Origin: Ruminococcus sp. | GTDB taxonomy: Bacteria > Bacillota > Clostridia > Lachnospirales > Lachnospiraceae | Direction: 5' to 3' | Length of the DNA: 64,000 bases | Assembly: GCA_013911065.1 (NCBI GenBank) | Contig: JACERV010000025.1 | Span: 1-64,000 of the forward strand | Shown here: positions 45,864 to 53,535 of the stretch, piece by piece | Position numbering within the stretch: position 1 is the first letter of the stretch | Layout of the letters: each line of letters begins with the position of its first letter | Notes under the pieces: generated by a model | Databases searched by the model: none | What the model saw: the letters and a program-made list of their open reading frames with translations, nothing else | What the model was told of the DNA's origin: nothing | Made by a program: the position numbers and the translations under genes

Positions 45864-46178
45864 CTACGTAATATGGTGCAGCACAGACACTGGAGTGATT
45901 TCTGCTATTTCCCGCGGTTCAAATGGTGGCACATACTTTGCTGCATTCCGGTCCTTTAACATTGTCCGGTATTTGCAATAATCATAGTAAACAAAATAAT
46001 TTACCCTGACTTTGCCATCGTCTAAGAGTGCATACCTGTTGTACCGCCCTTTTTCAATCTGTCCCCTGATTTCTGCCACCTTTGTGTAAAACGTTGACCG
46101 GCAGTCTGAAAAGATTTCTTTCGCTCGTTTAAGGTCAACCGGCGCTGACTCCGCAGATAATTCTAATAATGCTGACAT
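45864..46178 (-). CDS. Early phage protein, possible small DNA-binding protein
   Basis: A 104-aa basic protein, with a winged-helix-like central segment (RYALLDDGKVRVNYFVYYDYCKY) like excisionase-type proteins. GGAGGTG precedes ATG 46178. It is the second gene after the Cro-like repressor. An Xis or antirepressor role is a guess. Confidence 0.6.
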   Translation of the reverse strand: MSALLELSAESAPVDLKRAKEIFSDCRSTFYTKVAEIRGQIEKGRYNRYALLDDGKVRVNYFVYYDYCKYRTMLKDRNAAKYVPPFEPREIAEITPVSVLHHIT

Positions 46179-46268
46179 ACTTACACCTCCTTCCAAATTC
46201 AGTAATATTTTCTCATTGACTACTGAGACCTATAATGGTATATTGACACTATCGAACAGGCGTTTTCT

Positions 46269-46466
46269 TTATGCTGTTTTAAAAAGTTCCTCAAGAGGCA
46301 TAGATGGTGAAACTATTTTCCTTATTTCCAATACCTCATTCCAAGTAAATGACGTGGTGCCATTTATTTTATTACGAAGCCCCCTCTCAGTGATTCCTAC
46401 TTTGAAGGCAAGGTCGCGAATACTAATGTCAGCCTTAACCATCTCTCCTCTCAAAACTCGATACAT
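46269..46466 (-). CDS. Cro-like HTH repressor
   Basis: A 65-aa HTH protein. The helix-turn-helix (IRDLAFKVGITERGLRNKI) covers most of the chain. It is first gene of the early operon, divergent from the CI-like gene, and downstream of a consensus promoter with operators. GGAGTG precedes the start. This is the usual Cro position. Confidence 0.85.
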   Translation of the reverse strand: MYRVLRGEMVKADISIRDLAFKVGITERGLRNKINGTTSFTWNEVLEIRKIVSPSMPLEELFKTA

Positions 46467-46485
46467 CCAATCACTCCTTTCTTTT

Positions 46486-46531
46486 AGTAGTTAACGGTTA
46501 TTGTATTTGCATTATATATGCGTTAACTACT
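46486..46531. promoter_or_regulatory. Paired operator sites of the lysogeny switch
   Basis: Two 11-base arms in inverted orientation (AGTAGTTAACG at 46486-46496; CGTTAACTACT at 46521-46531), each holding palindromic GTTAAC, with 24 bases between. One lies in the spacer of the lytic promoter and one just downstream of its -10 box. CI- or Cro-type binding would block the promoter. Confidence 0.65.
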
Positions 46532-46539
46532 ATTGTCAA
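46511..46539 (-). promoter_or_regulatory. Lytic (early) promoter
   Basis: Perfect TTGACA (46534-46539), 17-base spacer, perfect TATAAT (46511-46516) on the minus strand, reading into the Cro-like gene and the early operon. Confidence 0.9.
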
Positions 46540-46602
46540 CTGTTTTTCAGAATTTATTTTCCGTTAATTGATAATTTGTGACATTTGACGGAAATATCTT
46601 TC

Positions 46603-46631
46603 TTGACTATATCCGTCAACGGTGCTATATT
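46603..46631 (+). promoter_or_regulatory. Promoter of the CI-like repressor
   Basis: TTGACT (46603-46608), 17 bases, TATATT (46626-46631) on the plus strand, 23 bases before the repressor start. The inverted repeat TTGACGGA / TCCGTCAA (46585-46618) surrounds it, a possible further operator. Confidence 0.7.
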
Positions 46632-46653
46632 TATTTATATGGAGGACGAAAAA

Positions 46654-46968
46654 ATGGGATTGGAAAAAATCGAGGAATATAAGAGAAAGTTGGGAATGAC
46701 AACAGCGGAGCTAGCAGAAAAATCAGGCGTTCCAAAAGGGACGTTGGATAAAATACTATCCGGCGTAACCAAAGACCCTAAGCTCGAAACGTTAAAAGCT
46801 ATTGCAAGAGTATTGGGATGCACCCTAGATGATTTTGACGATACTTTTCACGAACGGACCACTGTTCCGCCTTATGAAGATGTGGAATTATTAATTGCCC
46901 GCAATGGCAAAGAATTTTCTACAGAGCAGAAAATGAAATTAATCAAACTTTTGTCCGAAATAGATTAA
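46654..46968 (+). CDS. CI-like phage repressor (XRE family)
   Basis: A 104-aa XRE-type regulator. The HTH spans about residues 5-60 (MTTAELAEKSGVPKGTLDKIL). It lacks a LexA-type peptidase domain, so it is not directly self-cleaving; induction would need another signal. GGAGG is 8 bases before ATG 46654. It is divergent from the Cro-like gene. Confidence 0.87.
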   Translation: MGLEKIEEYKRKLGMTTAELAEKSGVPKGTLDKILSGVTKDPKLETLKAIARVLGCTLDDFDDTFHERTTVPPYEDVELLIARNGKEFSTEQKMKLIKLLSEID

Positions 46969-47045
46969 GTAAGGGCTGATTTATTTAGATATTACGAAAA
47001 CAGGTGACTTTATGGTGATTGATAATGAAGAAGGGATAATAAATC

Positions 47046-47597
47046 ATGAACTGTCCTAAATGCGGAAATGAGTTACGAGAAGCTAAAAACAGAGAGGGTT
47101 ATTACGTCTGCGATGACTGCGACTCATATTTTAAAATGAAAAATGATGCCGGTACTTCTACTCGCAGTACTGCAGGAGGATATAGTTTTGTGAGAAATCC
47201 TTCATCAAGTGATAACCCTCCTGAACACGAGTCAAGAACCACATCTTATCAAAGACGCCCGCCTCAAATAAAATGCCCTGTTTGCGGAAATACCAATGTG
47301 GATATTTCTTTTGTGCAAACAGGAGCAAGTACTATAACAAGAACCCCTGGTGCACCAACAAATTTAGGTCGAAAAGCCATGAAGGCCTCAACGCTTGGAT
47401 TATGGGGACTCACCGGGAAGCGCACAGGATATAGTTCTACCGCGATCCATAATCAAAAGATGGCCCTCTGCAAAGGCTGTGGACATTCATGGGCATTCTT
47501 CAGTGAGCACGACAAAGAATCAGCAAAAACGATAGTCATAGTTGTTATGTGCTTTATTGCAGCATTTTTAATATTCGTTCTTTTTGCAATTTTTTAA
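47046..47597 (+). CDS. Zinc-ribbon membrane protein, candidate lysogenic-conversion protein
   Basis: A 183-aa protein with N-terminal zinc ribbon (CPKCGNEL...CDDC), a second ribbon (CPVCGNTNV...CKGCGHSW), a basic middle region and one C-terminal transmembrane segment (about 161-183). Between repressor and integrase genes it is likely expressed in the lysogen; exclusion of other phages is a plausible role, not proven. The start has only a weak purine-rich site. Confidence 0.75.
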   Translation: MNCPKCGNELREAKNREGYYVCDDCDSYFKMKNDAGTSTRSTAGGYSFVRNPSSSDNPPEHESRTTSYQRRPPQIKCPVCGNTNVDISFVQTGASTITRTPGAPTNLGRKAMKASTLGLWGLTGKRTGYSSTAIHNQKMALCKGCGHSWAFFSEHDKESAKTIVIVVMCFIAAFLIFVLFAIF

Positions 47598-47763
47598 GCC
47601 GCCGTTGCAAACATCAAACAATAAAAAACCGCCCGGTACGCCAATACCAGACGGCCAACATATCCGAAGACATGTACTTAATTGCAAAAATATTGTATCA
47701 TCTTCGGGGCAACTCTGCAAGGGGTTGTTATTTTTATACATTTTTTTAGAAAGGAAGATGATT

Positions 47764-48882
47764 ATGTGGGTAGAAAAAAGAAATAACGGGAAGTACAAGG
47801 CAGTAGAGCGTTACACAGACTATCTGACGGGCAAACAGAGGAAGGTTTCTGTGAGGATAGAGAAAAATACCGCTCAAACCAGAAAAATCGCTCAAATGGC
47901 CCTTAACGAGAAAATCGACAAAATCATGGAAGGTCGGCAAGACGTAGATCACAAATCCTTAACTCTTTCAAACCTAATAGATCAGCGGCGTGAGATGCAA
48001 AAGCAGACATTAAAAGCATCTACATGCCGCAGGAACTATTTTTCAGAAAATTTGATTATGAACGCATTCGGGAAGGATACTCTTGTTGAAAAACTGAATG
48101 CTAATTACATCAAAAACACCCTGGTGAAACTGGATAAAACCAATGAGCAGCGAAATGAAATACTTAAAAGATTTAAGGCCGTCTTAAATTGGGGATACGA
48201 AAACGAGCTTATTGAAGATGTCTCGTACTTGCAAAAGCTTAGAAAGTTTAATGCTCAGCCACATCGGGAAAAGATAGAGGATAAATATCTTGAGTCAGAT
48301 GAGGTCAAGCTGCTTCTCTCTGAAATGAAAGTTGATGTATGGCGGGGAGTTACAAGAATGCTTGTCCTATCCGGTCTACGATTCGGCGAACTGGTAGCAT
48401 TGAAAAAAGAGGAAGTGGATTTTAAAAACAGGGTTATCTGGGTGAATGACACCTATGATCCTAACAACAGTGTAACCACAGCCGCAAAGACAGATGATTC
48501 CGTAAGAGAGGTATATATGCAGGATGAATTGCTTAAATCAATGAAGGAACTTAATATGCTCATGCTGCACCAGAAATTATTATGCGGATATAGCACTTCT
48601 ACAATCTTTTTAACGGACAAAAAAGGCGAACACATAAAATATTATGCCTTCAACAAATATTTGAAGGAAAACTCATTTAGAGTACTTGGACGCGAAATTA
48701 CACCTCATGTCCTCCGTCATACTCATGTCAGCCTATTGGCAGAGAACGGGGTTGATATCGAAGATATCTCACGAAGGATAGGACACTCCGACAGCAAGAT
48801 AACCAGGGAAATTTACCTACATGTCACAAAAAAGAGGAAAGCAAGAGTAAATGCAAAGCTAAATGAATTGAAAATAATATAG
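47764..48882 (+). CDS. Phage integrase (tyrosine recombinase)
   Basis: A 372-aa integrase. The amino AP2-like/arm-binding region (1-60) precedes a SAM-like core-binding domain. The catalytic motifs are LSGLRFGELVAL, HVLRHTHVSLL and IGHSDSKITREIY. AGGAAG is 6 bases before ATG 47764; the upstream frame is untranslated. Its 3' end overlaps one 26-bp terminal repeat, and the att core follows within 90 bases, so it is the enzyme for tRNA-Glu integration. Confidence 0.95.
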   Translation: MWVEKRNNGKYKAVERYTDYLTGKQRKVSVRIEKNTAQTRKIAQMALNEKIDKIMEGRQDVDHKSLTLSNLIDQRREMQKQTLKASTCRRNYFSENLIMNAFGKDTLVEKLNANYIKNTLVKLDKTNEQRNEILKRFKAVLNWGYENELIEDVSYLQKLRKFNAQPHREKIEDKYLESDEVKLLLSEMKVDVWRGVTRMLVLSGLRFGELVALKKEEVDFKNRVIWVNDTYDPNNSVTTAAKTDDSVREVYMQDELLKSMKELNMLMLHQKLLCGYSTSTIFLTDKKGEHIKYYAFNKYLKENSFRVLGREITPHVLRHTHVSLLAENGVDIEDISRRIGHSDSKITREIYLHVTKKRKARVNAKLNELKII

Positions 48883-48903
48883 TTTGCCCCCTTTTTGCCC
48901 CCT
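48878..48903. repeat. Right copy of the 26-bp terminal direct repeat
   Basis: Identical to 9260-9285. It overlaps the last codons and stop of the integrase and lies 68 bases left of the right att core. Candidate integrase arm site. Confidence 0.7.
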
Positions 48904-48918
48904 TTTGGTGTTTTCATG

Positions 48919-48962
48919 AAAATAAAAACACCGGACAACCCAGTATTTAAGGGATATCCGGT
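48919..48962 (-). terminator. Phage-supplied terminator for tRNA-Glu
   Basis: On the minus strand ACCGGA / TCCGGT brackets a 21-base loop and is followed by TTTTTATTTT. It directly follows the restored tRNA 3' end and differs in sequence from the displaced host copy at 9096-9139. Confidence 0.7.
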
Positions 48963-48971
48963 ATCTAGTTC

Positions 48972-48984
48972 AATGACTCCAAGG
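48972..48984. other. Right attachment core (att) in tRNA-Glu
   Basis: Thirteen bases identical to 9148-9160, overlapping the acceptor-stem end of tRNA-Glu. Insertion here keeps the tRNA intact. Confidence 0.8.
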
Positions 48985-49045
48985 GGAATCGAACCCCTGA
49001 TTCCAGCGTGAGAGGCTAGCGTCTTGACCGCTTGACCATGGAGCC
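48974..49045 (-). tRNA. tRNA-Glu(CUC)
   Basis: A 72-base cloverleaf. The acceptor stem GGCTCCA pairs with TGGAGTC; the anticodon stem CTAGC / GCTGG holds a loop with CTC; the T arm contains GGTTCGATTCC. No CCA is encoded. It is the phage integration target and remains complete because its 3' end is repeated at the junction. Confidence 0.96.
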
Positions 49046-49076
49046 TTAGTCTATATTGCTTTCACAAGCGAATTTC

Positions 49077-49105
49077 ATTATACTATACCCTTGTCCATTA
49101 TGCAA
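49077..49105 (-). promoter_or_regulatory. Promoter of tRNA-Glu
   Basis: TTGCAT (49100-49105), 17-base spacer and TATAAT (49077-49082), on the minus strand, about 30 bases before the tRNA. Confidence 0.7.
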
Positions 49106-49125
49106 GTATTATTTTAAAATTTATA

Positions 49126-49164
49126 CTACAGTTCAGCTAAATCAAACTTCCTGCTGAACTGTAG
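49126..49164 (-). terminator. Terminator after the diacylglycerol kinase gene
   Basis: A perfect 12-bp stem (CTACAGTTCAGC / GCTGAACTGTAG) with a 15-base loop follows the stop at 49181 and is followed by an A/T-rich tract. Confidence 0.65.
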
Positions 49165-49180
49165 CAAATTTATTTCTGAT

Positions 49181-50125
49181 TTACTTTACTTCAAGAGCAT
49201 TCTCAATCTGCCCTTTCACAGAGAGTCTCCTGATGCTCTTCTCTGCTACCATAATCCTCAGCCCCTGTTTTTTATTCCTTATCACTACCTCGTCATGCCC
49301 CCCGCCAAATTCACCATCCAGTGTCCACGGTATTTCTTCCACCGACTCAAAGCAGATATAGCCGGAACGGAAAGAATACATATGCTTGGAATCAATCTGC
49401 TTCAGCACAAGTGCAGCAATGATTTCATTCAGCTCTATGGGATTTTGGGGCGTCTTAATCAGAGTCACTTCAAACTCCCCGTCATCAAACACTACGTCCT
49501 TACCGATAATGCCCTTGAATCCTCCAACAGACCTTGAGTTTGTCACCATACCGAACACAAACTCACCCTCCAGCTCTTCTCCATCATGAGTTACCCGGAT
49601 ATGGTAGGAAGGTATATTAAAAATCCTCTTTGTCCCCTCCAGTACGTAAGCCAAGTGTCCCAACACGTTTTTCATGCTCTGCTTTGTCTCATATGATACA
49701 TCTGTAAACAGCCCGAAGGCCGCAATATAAACAAAAAAGTCATCATTAAAAATACCCACATCACAAGAAAACGGAACTCCATTTGCTGCGGTATTTGCTG
49801 CCTCCAGTATATCCTTTGAGATATGAAGGCTGTTCGCAAAATCATTTGTTGTCCCTGTAGGAATATAACCAACGGGCACCTGTGTCTCCCGCGTCAGCAT
49901 TCCCGTTACTACCTCATCCAGAGTCCCGTCACCGCCGCTGCAGACCACCACATCATAATCTTCTCTGTAAGAAGCTGTTTTGGCATATGCATCATGATAA
50001 CGCTGGGTAGGGTATACAGTCACCTCATACCCTCCCTTTACAAAAATGTCCAGTACATCAGAAAGTTTAGGCTTCAAGAGGCCTGTCCCTGCATTTGGAT
50101 TGTAAATAAACAGCATTTTTTTCAT
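49181..50125 (-). CDS. Diacylglycerol kinase family lipid kinase (DgkB/YegS-like)
   Basis: A 314-aa protein with the NPNAGTG start motif (residues 9-15), the catalytic GGDGT (about 66-70) and GTTNDFA. These mark the DAGK-catalytic superfamily. Members phosphorylate diacylglycerol or related lipids at the cytoplasmic membrane face. The C-terminal region includes WTLDGEFGG. It stands alone, with its own terminator. Confidence 0.9.
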   Translation of the reverse strand: MKKMLFIYNPNAGTGLLKPKLSDVLDIFVKGGYEVTVYPTQRYHDAYAKTASYREDYDVVVCSGGDGTLDEVVTGMLTRETQVPVGYIPTGTTNDFANSLHISKDILEAANTAANGVPFSCDVGIFNDDFFVYIAAFGLFTDVSYETKQSMKNVLGHLAYVLEGTKRIFNIPSYHIRVTHDGEELEGEFVFGMVTNSRSVGGFKGIIGKDVVFDDGEFEVTLIKTPQNPIELNEIIAALVLKQIDSKHMYSFRSGYICFESVEEIPWTLDGEFGGGHDEVVIRNKKQGLRIMVAEKSIRRLSVKGQIENALEVK

Positions 50126-50210
50126 AAGTTCTGATACCTCCAGTATGTCAAAGCGGATACCCGGAATCTTCCCCGCTGTTGTAATGTTAATGTTATATTT
50201 ATACTATTAT

Positions 50211-50242
50211 AAAAGAGGCCGCGCAAAAGCACAACCTCTTTT
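50211..50242 (-). terminator. Terminator after the HPr-like gene
   Basis: An 8-bp stem AAAAGAGG / CCTCTTTT on the minus strand, followed by an A/T tract. It probably ends the murB-rapZ-whiA-crh transcript. Confidence 0.55.
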
Positions 50243-50262
50243 CATCCACTTCTCTATTCTAT

Positions 50263-50359
50263 GCTCATTGAACTGACAATGTTCAATGAGGTATACTTCT
50301 TGAACTGCTGTTGTTCAAGGAAATATACTTATTGAACTGCTAATGCCCAATAAGGTATT
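50263..50359. repeat. Three tandem palindromic repeats
   Basis: Three imperfect copies of a 33-36 bp unit. Copy 1 has a perfect 10-bp stem CTCATTGAAC / GTTCAATGAG (50264-50273, 50281-50290); copy 2 stem TTCTTGAAC / GTTCAAGGAA; copy 3 CTTATTG / CAATAAG. They lie in the 240-base gap between the DAG-kinase and HPr-like genes. Related copies occur at 62523, 62736 and 63672. Confidence 0.75.
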
Positions 50360-50373
50360 TTTAAGCCCGCCAT

Positions 50374-50631
50374 CTACTGTCCTTTGGTAAAGAAGGTTTT
50401 GATTCCTTCTGCGGCTTTCTGCTCGTCTTCGCCATCTGTTACTACCGTAAGCCTCTCGCCTTCTGAAAGGCTCAGACTCATCATTCCCATAATACTCTTT
50501 GCATTGATTCTCTTTCCATCTACCTGGATAAATACTGTACTTGCGTACTGGCTTGCCTCCTGTACTAACAATGCGATTGGTCTTCCGTCAAGTCCCTTGT
50601 CATGTTTTACAACAACCGGTGTTTCAATCAT
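50374..50631 (-). CDS. crh: HPr-family regulator lacking His15 (Crh-like)
   Basis: An 85-aa HPr fold protein. The PTS histidine His15 is replaced by Asp15 (KGLDGRP), while the regulatory Ser46 (NAKSIMGMMSL) is kept. B. subtilis Crh likewise lacks His15 and sits in the rapZ-whiA operon. The protein is therefore unlikely to transfer phosphate in the PTS but may be phosphorylated on Ser46 and partner CcpA (family knowledge). Its start overlaps the whiA stop by four bases. Confidence 0.88.
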   Translation of the reverse strand: MIETPVVVKHDKGLDGRPIALLVQEASQYASTVFIQVDGKRINAKSIMGMMSLSLSEGERLTVVTDGEDEQKAAEGIKTFFTKGQ

Positions 50632-51587
50632 AATAATCCTCCTTGCTTTTGCCTTGCCTTTTCTGCCATTTCACTCAGTTTGCGAAGCCTGTGGTTCACT
50701 CCAGACTTTCCAACGGGCGGTGATAAGAGTTCCCCCAACTCTTTTAGTGTCGCATCAGGATGGGAAAGGCGGGCAAGCGCTACTTCCTCCAAACCTCCGG
50801 ACAATCTTTCAAAACCTATTGTATCTCTCAGATATGTAATATCCTCCACTTGTTTTACTGCGGCAGATACTGTTTTGTTGATATTGGCAGTCTCACAATT
50901 TACCTTGCGATTTACGGTATTGCGCATTTCTTTCAGAATTCTGACATTCTCCAACTCCATCAGTGAAACATGCGCCTCCATAATATTCAGAATATCTACT
51001 ATCTGAGAGCCTTCTTTCAGGTATACAACATATGACTTTTTCCTTTGGACAATCTTGGCATCCATAGAAAACCCACATATTAATTCCTGAATCTGGTGTG
51101 CCATCTTTTCAGAAGCACAGACAATCTCAAAATGATATGACTTGTTTGGATCACTCATTGAGCCTGCGGCAAGAAAAGTGCCTCTGATAAAGGAACGTCT
51201 GCAGCAGGTCTGCTGTACCACCAACGGATTCACAATATGAACCTCTTCGAATCCATCCTTGTACTCGTCTATCAACTTTGCTGCCTGAAGGATACGAAGT
51301 GCATTATCATGCTGCTTCACAACCACAGCATAAGAAACACTTTGCTTCAAAATATTTCTCCGGATAGAGATATCAGCTTCTATATTAAATGTTTTTCCTA
51401 TTAATGTAAAGCATTTTCTTGCAACAGCGAGATTTTCTGAATGAATCTTCACGCTGTAATGCCCGTAGCTGTCAATAACAATAGAGCCGCATATGCTGAT
51501 TAAAGCTGCCAGTTCCGCAATCTGGCAATGCCTTGCAGTATTCCATTGCCTTGAAAGTTCTTCTTTTACATTTCCTGAAAATGACAT
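50628..51587 (-). CDS. whiA: WhiA sporulation/division regulator
   Basis: A 319-aa WhiA. The amino half is LAGLIDADG-like (AALISICGSIVID, RSFIRGTFLAAGSM) and the C-terminal HTH shows LKELGELLSPPVGKSGVNHRLRKL. It influences cell division and sporulation in Gram-positives. AGGAG precedes the start; it lies 9 bases after rapZ. Confidence 0.95.
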   Translation of the reverse strand: MSFSGNVKEELSRQWNTARHCQIAELAALISICGSIVIDSYGHYSVKIHSENLAVARKCFTLIGKTFNIEADISIRRNILKQSVSYAVVVKQHDNALRILQAAKLIDEYKDGFEEVHIVNPLVVQQTCCRRSFIRGTFLAAGSMSDPNKSYHFEIVCASEKMAHQIQELICGFSMDAKIVQRKKSYVVYLKEGSQIVDILNIMEAHVSLMELENVRILKEMRNTVNRKVNCETANINKTVSAAVKQVEDITYLRDTIGFERLSGGLEEVALARLSHPDATLKELGELLSPPVGKSGVNHRLRKLSEMAEKARQKQGGLL

Positions 51588-51596
51588 CTCTCTCTC

Positions 51597-52475
51597 CTAT
51601 TCCGCCTTCGTTATTACATCCTTCCCAATATCACGGTGTTCGATACGCACCCCATAATTCTCCTTTGATTCCAAAAACTGGTATAAAGCATTTGAAAGAG
51701 TTACCGAACGGTGCCTGCCGCCAGTACATCCCACTGCAACCACCAATTGATTCTTCCCTTCCAGAATGTAATTGGGAATTAAAAAATCCATCATTTCTGT
51801 CAGCTTATCCAAAAATTCCCTGGCCTTATCATTGTCCATCACATAATCCCGTACCTGGGGATCATTTCCAGTTTTAGGGCGCAGTTCTTCAATATAATAT
51901 GGATTGGGCAAAAAGCGGACATCAAATACCAAATCGGCATCTTGAGGAATCCCATACTTAAAACCAAAGGACATCACTGTTATATACAGGTTTTTAAAAT
52001 TCTTTCCTTCCATAAAAATTTTTTCAAGTGTCTGCCGCAGTTCTCTTGTCAGCATTTTACTTGTATCAAGTATATACGTGGCCCGCATTTTTAAGAACGC
52101 AATCTTCTCTCTCTCCTTTGCAATTCCCACATCGACACGTCCCGAACCACCCAAAGGGTGCTGGCGTCTTGTCTCCTTGTACCTCTTTACAAGTACATCA
52201 TCTCCCGCATCCAGGAAAAGAATCTTATACTGTATTCCCATACCATCAATTTGCCTAAGCTTCTCTTCCAGGCCCTTAAAAGCCTGGCCGCCCCGGATAT
52301 CTATACCCAGGGCAACCTTGTCAACCTCTGTATCGGGAGCGGAAAACATCTCTGCAAACTTGGTCATCAGAGGTATGGGAAGATTATCCACACAGAAATA
52401 TCCCTTATCCTCCAACATTTTCAAAGCAGTAGATTTCCCGGCCCCTGACATACCGGTAACAATTACAAATTTCAT
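51597..52475 (-). CDS. rapZ: RNase adapter / nucleotide-binding protein RapZ (YvcJ)
   Basis: A 292-aa P-loop protein: GMSGAGKS at 8-15 and the C-terminal motif GCTGGRHRSV. In Gram-positives YvcJ binds and hydrolyses GTP; E. coli RapZ controls glmS mRNA. Its ATG overlaps the region of the murB stop (52473-52479). No yvcK gene lies between rapZ and whiA here. Confidence 0.95.
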   Translation of the reverse strand: MKFVIVTGMSGAGKSTALKMLEDKGYFCVDNLPIPLMTKFAEMFSAPDTEVDKVALGIDIRGGQAFKGLEEKLRQIDGMGIQYKILFLDAGDDVLVKRYKETRRQHPLGGSGRVDVGIAKEREKIAFLKMRATYILDTSKMLTRELRQTLEKIFMEGKNFKNLYITVMSFGFKYGIPQDADLVFDVRFLPNPYYIEELRPKTGNDPQVRDYVMDNDKAREFLDKLTEMMDFLIPNYILEGKNQLVVAVGCTGGRHRSVTLSNALYQFLESKENYGVRIEHRDIGKDVITKAE

Positions 52476-52476
52476 G

Positions 52477-53382
52477 TCAAAATTCTCCTATCCGCTTCAC
52501 TTCCGGCTTCAATCTTACACCCGACACGGCTTCCACCTTATCTGCAACATGATCCATTAAAGCAACAATTTCCGCGGCTGTAGCGCCTCCACGGTTAATC
52601 ACAAACCCGCAGTGCTTAGCTGAAACTTGTGCATTTCCCACCCGGAAACCTCTAAGCCCCGCATCTTCAATCAGCTTTCCTGCAAAATAACCTTCCGGCC
52701 GCTTAAAAGTGCTTCCTGCACTTGCATACTCCAGCGGCTGCTTCGTTACACGCTTTTCTTTTAGTTCCTCCATGCGGGCATGAATTTCTTCCGGGTTTCC
52801 CGGCTCCAGGCTAATCACAGCCTCAAGAACCACATAACCATTCCTTGCAATAATGCTGGTCCTGTATCCCAGCTCCAGTTCATCCAAAGTCAATGTCTTT
52901 ATAACACCCTCCTGGGTTAAAATTGTAGCGTTTACCAGCACATGGCTCATTTCTCCGCCGTAAGCGCCTGCATTCATCATCACTGCTCCGCCCATAGTCC
53001 CTGGTATACCGGAGGCAAATTCAAATCCTGTCAGACTTTGAGCCTGTGCTTCTGCTGCAATTTTTGAAAGCAGCGCACCTGCCTGAGCATAAATCTGGTT
53101 CCCTTTCGTATCTATCCGGTTCAGGTTTTTATACATTTGTATGATGACACCTCTGTACCCTTTATCTCCCACCAGCAGATTGCTTCCATTCCCAAGGATA
53201 TAATATGGAATATCCTCACGCTTTAAAAGGGTAATCACTTCTTTTATTTCTTCCGGGCCTTCAGGTATTACAAAATAATCAGCAGGTCCCCCCACCTTGA
53301 ATGTGGTATGCCTGCTCATTGGTTCATCTATAAGTACCTTGTCTTCTCCCAGTAAATCACATAACTCTTCATATAAAGCCAT
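52477..53382 (-). CDS. murB: UDP-N-acetylenolpyruvoylglucosamine reductase MurB
   Basis: A 301-aa FAD-binding reductase of peptidoglycan synthesis, producing UDP-MurNAc. Visible motifs: TTFKVGGPAD, YILGNGSNLL, GIPGTMGGAVMMNAGAYGGE, YRTSI and AGSTFKRPEGYFAGKLIE. The start at 53382 follows GGAG; the 371-aa frame is an artefact. First gene of the rapZ-whiA-crh operon. Confidence 0.95.
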   Translation of the reverse strand: MALYEELCDLLGEDKVLIDEPMSRHTTFKVGGPADYFVIPEGPEEIKEVITLLKREDIPYYILGNGSNLLVGDKGYRGVIIQMYKNLNRIDTKGNQIYAQAGALLSKIAAEAQAQSLTGFEFASGIPGTMGGAVMMNAGAYGGEMSHVLVNATILTQEGVIKTLTLDELELGYRTSIIARNGYVVLEAVISLEPGNPEEIHARMEELKEKRVTKQPLEYASAGSTFKRPEGYFAGKLIEDAGLRGFRVGNAQVSAKHCGFVINRGGATAAEIVALMDHVADKVEAVSGVRLKPEVKRIGEF

Positions 53383-53535
53383 AGACGTTCTCCAATTCTT
53401 TTGAACTATTCTTTTTCCAATCATACAACAAACCAGAATCAAATTCAACTGCTTTTGGCGGTCTCCCCGCACCTCATGCTTGCAAAAACAGCCTAAATGA
53501 TGTATATTTATTGCGTATACATGCTTTAGGCAAAC

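Larger units (their letters stand above)
9148..48984. mobile_element. Siphovirus-type prophage integrated in tRNA-Glu
   Basis: About 39.8 kb between direct repeats of the tRNA-Glu 3' end. It contains a full set of modules: tRNA-adjacent tyrosine integrase, divergent repressor/Cro, recombination (YqaJ, RecT), replication, late regulator, terminase small and large, SPP1-like portal, MuF head protein, scaffold, capsid, connectors, tail tube, frameshifted tail chaperone, 1163-aa tape measure, tail tip, fibres, holin and amidase. No sheath or contractile baseplate gene is seen, so a non-contractile long tail is inferred. Only small remnants (15144-15420, 36346-36432) look decayed, so it may be inducible. 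It carries accessory genes: TIR-like, cupin, C5 methyltransferase and an SOS operon. Confidence 0.95.

Noticed and set aside
9260-48903. CRISPR-like array from GCCCCC repeats
   Set aside because: Only two copies 39.6 kb apart, with no spacers; they are phage-end repeats.
50263-50359. CRISPR array from tandem palindromic repeats
   Set aside because: The units are adjacent, without unique spacers of constant size, and no cas genes are near.
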